Part shown: in pieces, positions 13,837-16,011 of the stretch
Layout of the letters: each line of letters opens with the position of its first letter
How positions within the stretch are numbered: position 1 is the first letter of the stretch
Origin: Lawsonibacter sp.
Lineage (GTDB): Bacteria > Bacillota > Clostridia > Oscillospirales > Oscillospiraceae
Direction of reading: 5' to 3'
Assembly (NCBI GenBank): GCA_022798155.1
Contig: JAAWLY010000029.1
Coordinates: 1-16,011 of the forward strand
Length of the DNA: 16,011 nt
Program-made: the position numbers and the translations under genes
The notes under the pieces: generated by a model
Database searches by the model: none
Told to the model about the DNA's origin: nothing
The model's input: only the letters and a program-made list of their open reading frames with translations

Positions 13837-14421
13837 ATGTCCTGTAAAGAGGAATTTATTGAGATTTTCAAGGCCAACATCACCCGGGAGGGGGCCGACA
13901 AACTGCTGGACTACCTGGAGCACAAGAGCGACTTTTTCACCGCCCCCGCCTCCGCCCGGTATCACGGGGCCTATGAGGGCGGGCTGTGTGAGCACAGCCT
14001 GAACGTGTATCACTGTCTGGTGGACTATCTCCAGCGGGAGCGGGTACAGGAGCTGTACGGCCTGGACTACAGCGATGAATCGGTCGCTGTTGTGGCATTG
14101 TGCCACGATTTCTGCAAAATCGGCTGCTACAAGAAAGGGTTCCGCAACGTGAAGGACGACGCTACCGGCCAGTGGTCCAAGGTGCCCTCCTACACCTTCG
14201 ACGACCCCCTGCCCTACGGCCACGGGGAAAAGAGCGTGTACATCGTCAACGGCTTTATCCGCCTGACCCGGGAGGAGGCCATGGCCATCCGCTGGCACAT
14301 GGGCTTCTCCGGCCCGGAGGACAACCGCACCGTGGGCCAGGCCCTGCGGATGTATCCCCTGGCCTTCGCCCTGGCCACTGCCGACTCAGAGGCGTCCTAT
14401 TTTCTGGAAAATGAAGAATAG
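13837..14421 (+). CDS. HD-domain hydrolase
   Basis: A 194-residue cytoplasmic protein with the metal-binding pattern of the HD superfamily: CEHSLNV (H53), CHDFCK (H90, D91), GHGEKS (H129), RWHMGF (H154) and TADSEA (D183). These proteins act on phosphomonoester or phosphodiester bonds, often in nucleotides. The substrate cannot be read from the sequence. The ATG at 13837 has AGGAGG 6 bases upstream. It is monocistronic, with its own promoter and a terminator. Confidence 0.88.
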   Translation: MSCKEEFIEIFKANITREGADKLLDYLEHKSDFFTAPASARYHGAYEGGLCEHSLNVYHCLVDYLQRERVQELYGLDYSDESVAVVALCHDFCKIGCYKKGFRNVKDDATGQWSKVPSYTFDDPLPYGHGEKSVYIVNGFIRLTREEAMAIRWHMGFSGPEDNRTVGQALRMYPLAFALATADSEASYFLENEE

Positions 14422-14427
14422 AGAAAA

Positions 14428-14454
14428 GCCCCCTTATGACAAGGGGGCCTTTTT
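14428..14454. terminator. Bidirectional terminator between HD hydrolase gene and queT
   Basis: GCCCCCTT (14428-14435) pairs with AAGGGGGC (14441-14448) around ATGAC, followed on the + strand by CTTTTT. On the minus strand the tract is TTTTCTC. It serves both convergent genes. Confidence 0.8.
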
Positions 14455-14458
14455 ATGC

Positions 14459-14974
14459 TCAAATGCGGGCCAGCCGGCGCTCCGGAATGAAGGGACGCAA
14501 AACAGGCACCTTGGGCAGGGCGGTGAGCAGCAGCTGCCCCAGAATCACGCAGGCGATCAGCTCACCCACCCCCACGGTGAAAGCATTGAGGGCATAGGCG
14601 GCCAGAAAGCCAGGGCCGAAGCCTACCAGATACCAGGCGATCTCCGCGCCTACGATAATCATATTGCACAGCACAGGGGGCAGGGGCGCCAACCAGCGGT
14701 TGGGCACGCGCTGCGTAATAAGACAGGCAATCAACGTTGCCGCAGTGCCAAACACAAGATCCAGCGAGTAGGGAGAAAACAGATTGACGATAAAGCACCC
14801 TACAACCAGTCCCGGCGTGGCGGCTGGGAACAGGAAGGGAAGTACCGTCATGGCTTCGGCCACCCGCAGCTGGATGCCGGCGTAGGGAGGCAGGGGGATT
14901 GCAAAGGTAAGTACGGCGTACACCGCTGCGATGCAAGCGGCCAGGGTCAGGTCTCGGGTTGTAAATTTGCGCAT
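14459..14974 (-). CDS. queT: QueT-family ECF transporter S component
   Basis: A 171-residue membrane protein with five or six hydrophobic segments, matching QueT, the predicted substrate-binding S component for queuosine precursors. Typical segments are LAACIAAVYAVLTF (11-24), IQLRVAEAMTVLPFLFPAATPGLVVG (34-59) and NLFSPYSLDLVFGTAATLIACL (about 64-85). It needs the shared ECF ATPase/T module, which is not in this window. The ATG at 14974 has GGAGG 7 bases upstream. It is transcribed alone from a promoter about 220 bases upstream, leaving a long leader. Confidence 0.92.
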   Translation of the reverse strand: MRKFTTRDLTLAACIAAVYAVLTFAIPLPPYAGIQLRVAEAMTVLPFLFPAATPGLVVGCFIVNLFSPYSLDLVFGTAATLIACLITQRVPNRWLAPLPPVLCNMIIVGAEIAWYLVGFGPGFLAAYALNAFTVGVGELIACVILGQLLLTALPKVPVLRPFIPERRLARI

Positions 14975-15186
14975 AAAAAAACCTCCATTTTTTGTTTAGA
15001 GAACGGCGGAACCGCCGAACGAACATGTCACGCCTCGCCTGTTCGCGACGCTCGCCTTCCCTTCGATTCGGAACACAAACAGAAATGCTCCGCATTTCTT
15101 GGTTTGCATTCCTCACTCCGGTCCAGGCTCGCTGCGCACAACGGCTCGGACGCTTCCACGCTTGGACGAGATGGTACAAACTCGTC
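14975..15186 (-). ncRNA. Long structured 5' leader of queT
   Basis: About 210 nt separate the predicted transcription start from queT. In RNA order there are several inverted repeats. AGAAATGC-GGA-GCATTTCT (15081-15099) is extended by CAAAC/GTTTG and GGAA/TTCC. CGAACA pairs with TGTTCG in the 15021-15046 region. GGCGG-TTC-CGCC lies at about 15004-15014, before the ribosome binding site. The middle part shares a block with the rimP leader. It matches no riboswitch class I know; the canonical preQ1-I core is not visible. Confidence 0.55.
15026..15069 (-). other. Conserved leader block shared with rimP (copy 2)
   Basis: Aligns with 5086-5131: 21 of 23 bases match over the core (15028-15050), with weaker similarity to 15069. 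It follows the hairpin at 15081-15099, as copy 1 follows the hairpin at 5135-5160. Function is unknown. Confidence 0.6.
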
Positions 15187-15192
15187 AGCAAT

Positions 15193-15221
15193 ATTGTAGC
15201 ACAACGGGGACGGTTTGTCCA
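15193..15221 (-). promoter_or_regulatory. Sigma-A promoter of queT
   Basis: Minus strand TGGACA (15216-15221), 17-bp spacer, TACAAT (15193-15198) preceded by TGC (extended -10). Transcription should start near 15186. Confidence 0.75.
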
Positions 15222-15253
15222 GCCTTGCACTCTCACCGGGAAGGGCGTAAAAT

Positions 15254-15296
15254 GTAAGAAATCCGTAAGAGATACCCCGCTTGTTTTGTAAGAAAT
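15254..15296 (+). promoter_or_regulatory. Three GTAAGANAT direct repeats upstream of the response regulator
   Basis: GTAAGAAAT (15254), GTAAGAGAT (15265) and GTAAGAAAT (15288) are spaced 11 and 23 bp apart, so they face the same side of the helix. This is the usual arrangement of OmpR/PhoB-type binding sites. The third lies between the -35 and -10. Autoregulation by the downstream regulator is inference. Confidence 0.55.
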
Positions 15297-15308
15297 TTTT
15301 GTTATGCT
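15281..15308 (+). promoter_or_regulatory. Candidate promoter of the response regulator gene
   Basis: TTGTTT (15281-15286), 16-bp spacer, TATGCT (15303-15308). It matches consensus only moderately, as expected of an activated promoter. Confidence 0.5.
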
Positions 15309-15339
15309 ATCCCCAGCGAACGAGGAAGGAGCGACCCTG

Positions 15340-16011
15340 ATGAACGAGACGATTTTGGTGGTGGACGACGACCGGGAGATTGTGGGGGCCATTGCCGCTG
15401 CACTGGAGAAGGAGGGCTACCGGGTGCTCCGGGCCTACGACGGCATGGAGGCCCTGGACATGGCGGTGGACCCCGAGCTGCGGCTGATCCTCATGGATGT
15501 GATGATGCCGAAGCTGGACGGGCTGTCCGCCGTGCTGCGCATCCGGGAACGGCGGAATCTGCCGGTAATCGTGCTGTCGGCCAAGAGCGAGGAGAGCGAC
15601 AAGGTGCTGGGCCTCAGCATGGGGGCGGACGACTATGTGACCAAGCCCTTCAGCATGCAGGAGCTGGCCGCCCGAGTGCGCAGCCAGCTGCGGCGGTACA
15701 CCCGTCTGGGGGACGTGAACGCCGCCCCGGATGGGACCATCGTCAACGGCCGGCTGGCCTACGACCCCGCCGCCCGGGAGCTGTCCGCCGACGGCGAGGC
15801 CGTTAAGCTGACCAACATTGAGACGGGCATTGTGGACCTGCTCATGCGCAACCTGGGTCGGGTGTTCCCCGCCGAGGAGATTTACCGCCGGGTGTGGGGG
15901 GAGGAGGCCTTCTCCTCCGAGGGCACGGTGATGGTGCATATCCGGCGCATCCGGGAGAAAATTGAGCTCAATCCTCGTGAGCCAGACTATTTAAAGGTGG
16001 TGTGGGGCATT
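15340..16011 (+). CDS. OmpR/PhoB-family response regulator (3' end beyond window)
   Basis: 224 codons are visible and the frame is open at the window edge; members are usually 225-235 residues, so only a few are missing. Receiver domain (1-120): acidic pocket D10/D11, phosphoacceptor D53 in LILMDVMMPKLDG, S80, and K102 in YVTKPF. A winged-helix DNA-binding domain (about 125-224) contains VKLTNIETGIVDLLMRNLGRVF and GTVMVHIRRIREKIE. The ATG at 15340 has AAGGAG 8 bases upstream. A sensor kinase gene would be expected just outside the window. Its target genes cannot be told from the sequence. Confidence 0.93.
   Translation, partial: MNETILVVDDDREIVGAIAAALEKEGYRVLRAYDGMEALDMAVDPELRLILMDVMMPKLDGLSAVLRIRERRNLPVIVLSAKSEESDKVLGLSMGADDYVTKPFSMQELAARVRSQLRRYTRLGDVNAAPDGTIVNGRLAYDPAARELSADGEAVKLTNIETGIVDLLMRNLGRVFPAEEIYRRVWGEEAFSSEGTVMVHIRRIREKIELNPREPDYLKVVWGI

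Noticed and set aside
13648..14298. 216-codon minus-strand open frame opposite the HD hydrolase
   Set aside because: Overlaps the thiT promoter and riboswitch and the clear HD gene; no motif and no ribosome binding site.
14975..15016. preQ1-I riboswitch in front of queT
   Set aside because: An A-rich tract before the ribosome binding site is suggestive, but the hairpin GGCGG-TTC-CGCC has too short a loop to form the required pseudoknot and the conserved core is not present.
14562..15392. 276-codon minus-strand open frame across queT and its leader
   Set aside because: Runs through the queT promoter and into the response regulator start; out of frame with queT and without recognisable domains.

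Overview
The window looks like a chromosomal segment of a GC-rich, Gram-positive anaerobe of the Clostridia, most likely Oscillospiraceae-like (Flavonifractor/Lawsonibacter/Intestinimonas type). The reasons are the rimP-nusA-rnpM-L7Ae-infB operon order, strong AGGAGG ribosome binding sites, frequent GTG/TTG starts, ECF vitamin-transporter S components and high GC. The genus is inference; no rRNA or other decisive marker is present. No phage, insertion sequence, CRISPR, tRNA or rRNA was seen.

Layout. (1) 1-43: the last codons of a + strand gene of unknown identity, ending at a bidirectional hairpin terminator. (2) 85-5065, minus strand: the translation/transcription operon rimP (ribosome maturation), nusA (elongation factor), rnpM/ylxR, an L7Ae-family RNA-binding protein with a long basic tail, and infB (IF2). 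It has one clear promoter just upstream, a second candidate further out, and a leader carrying a terminator-like hairpin. (3) 5388-5855, plus: a small secreted lipoprotein. (4) 5892-11680, minus: a probable five-gene operon of pyrC, pyrF, an unknown cysteine-rich protein, a histidine phosphatase-GNAT fusion and a YgiQ-type radical SAM protein. It starts at a good sigma-A promoter and ends at a terminator nearly identical to the one after infB. (5) 11862-12053, plus: a 63-residue glycine-rich small protein with its own terminator. (6) 12092-13724, minus: a thiamine unit of promoter, TPP riboswitch, terminator, thiT (thiamine ECF S component) and a HAD phosphatase. (7) 13837-14421, plus: an HD-domain hydrolase. 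(8) 14459-15221, minus: queT (queuosine-precursor ECF S component) behind an approximately 210-nt structured leader. (9) 15340 to the window end, plus: an OmpR/PhoB-type response regulator, truncated by the window edge, with three direct repeats in its promoter region.

Most genes are housekeeping or metabolic. The most unusual material is non-coding. A roughly 45-nt element is shared by the otherwise unrelated leaders of rimP and queT, in both cases just after a strong hairpin. A near-identical hairpin terminator sits between two separate convergent gene pairs. A set of GTAAGANAT direct repeats precedes the response regulator. These are the best candidates for something undescribed.
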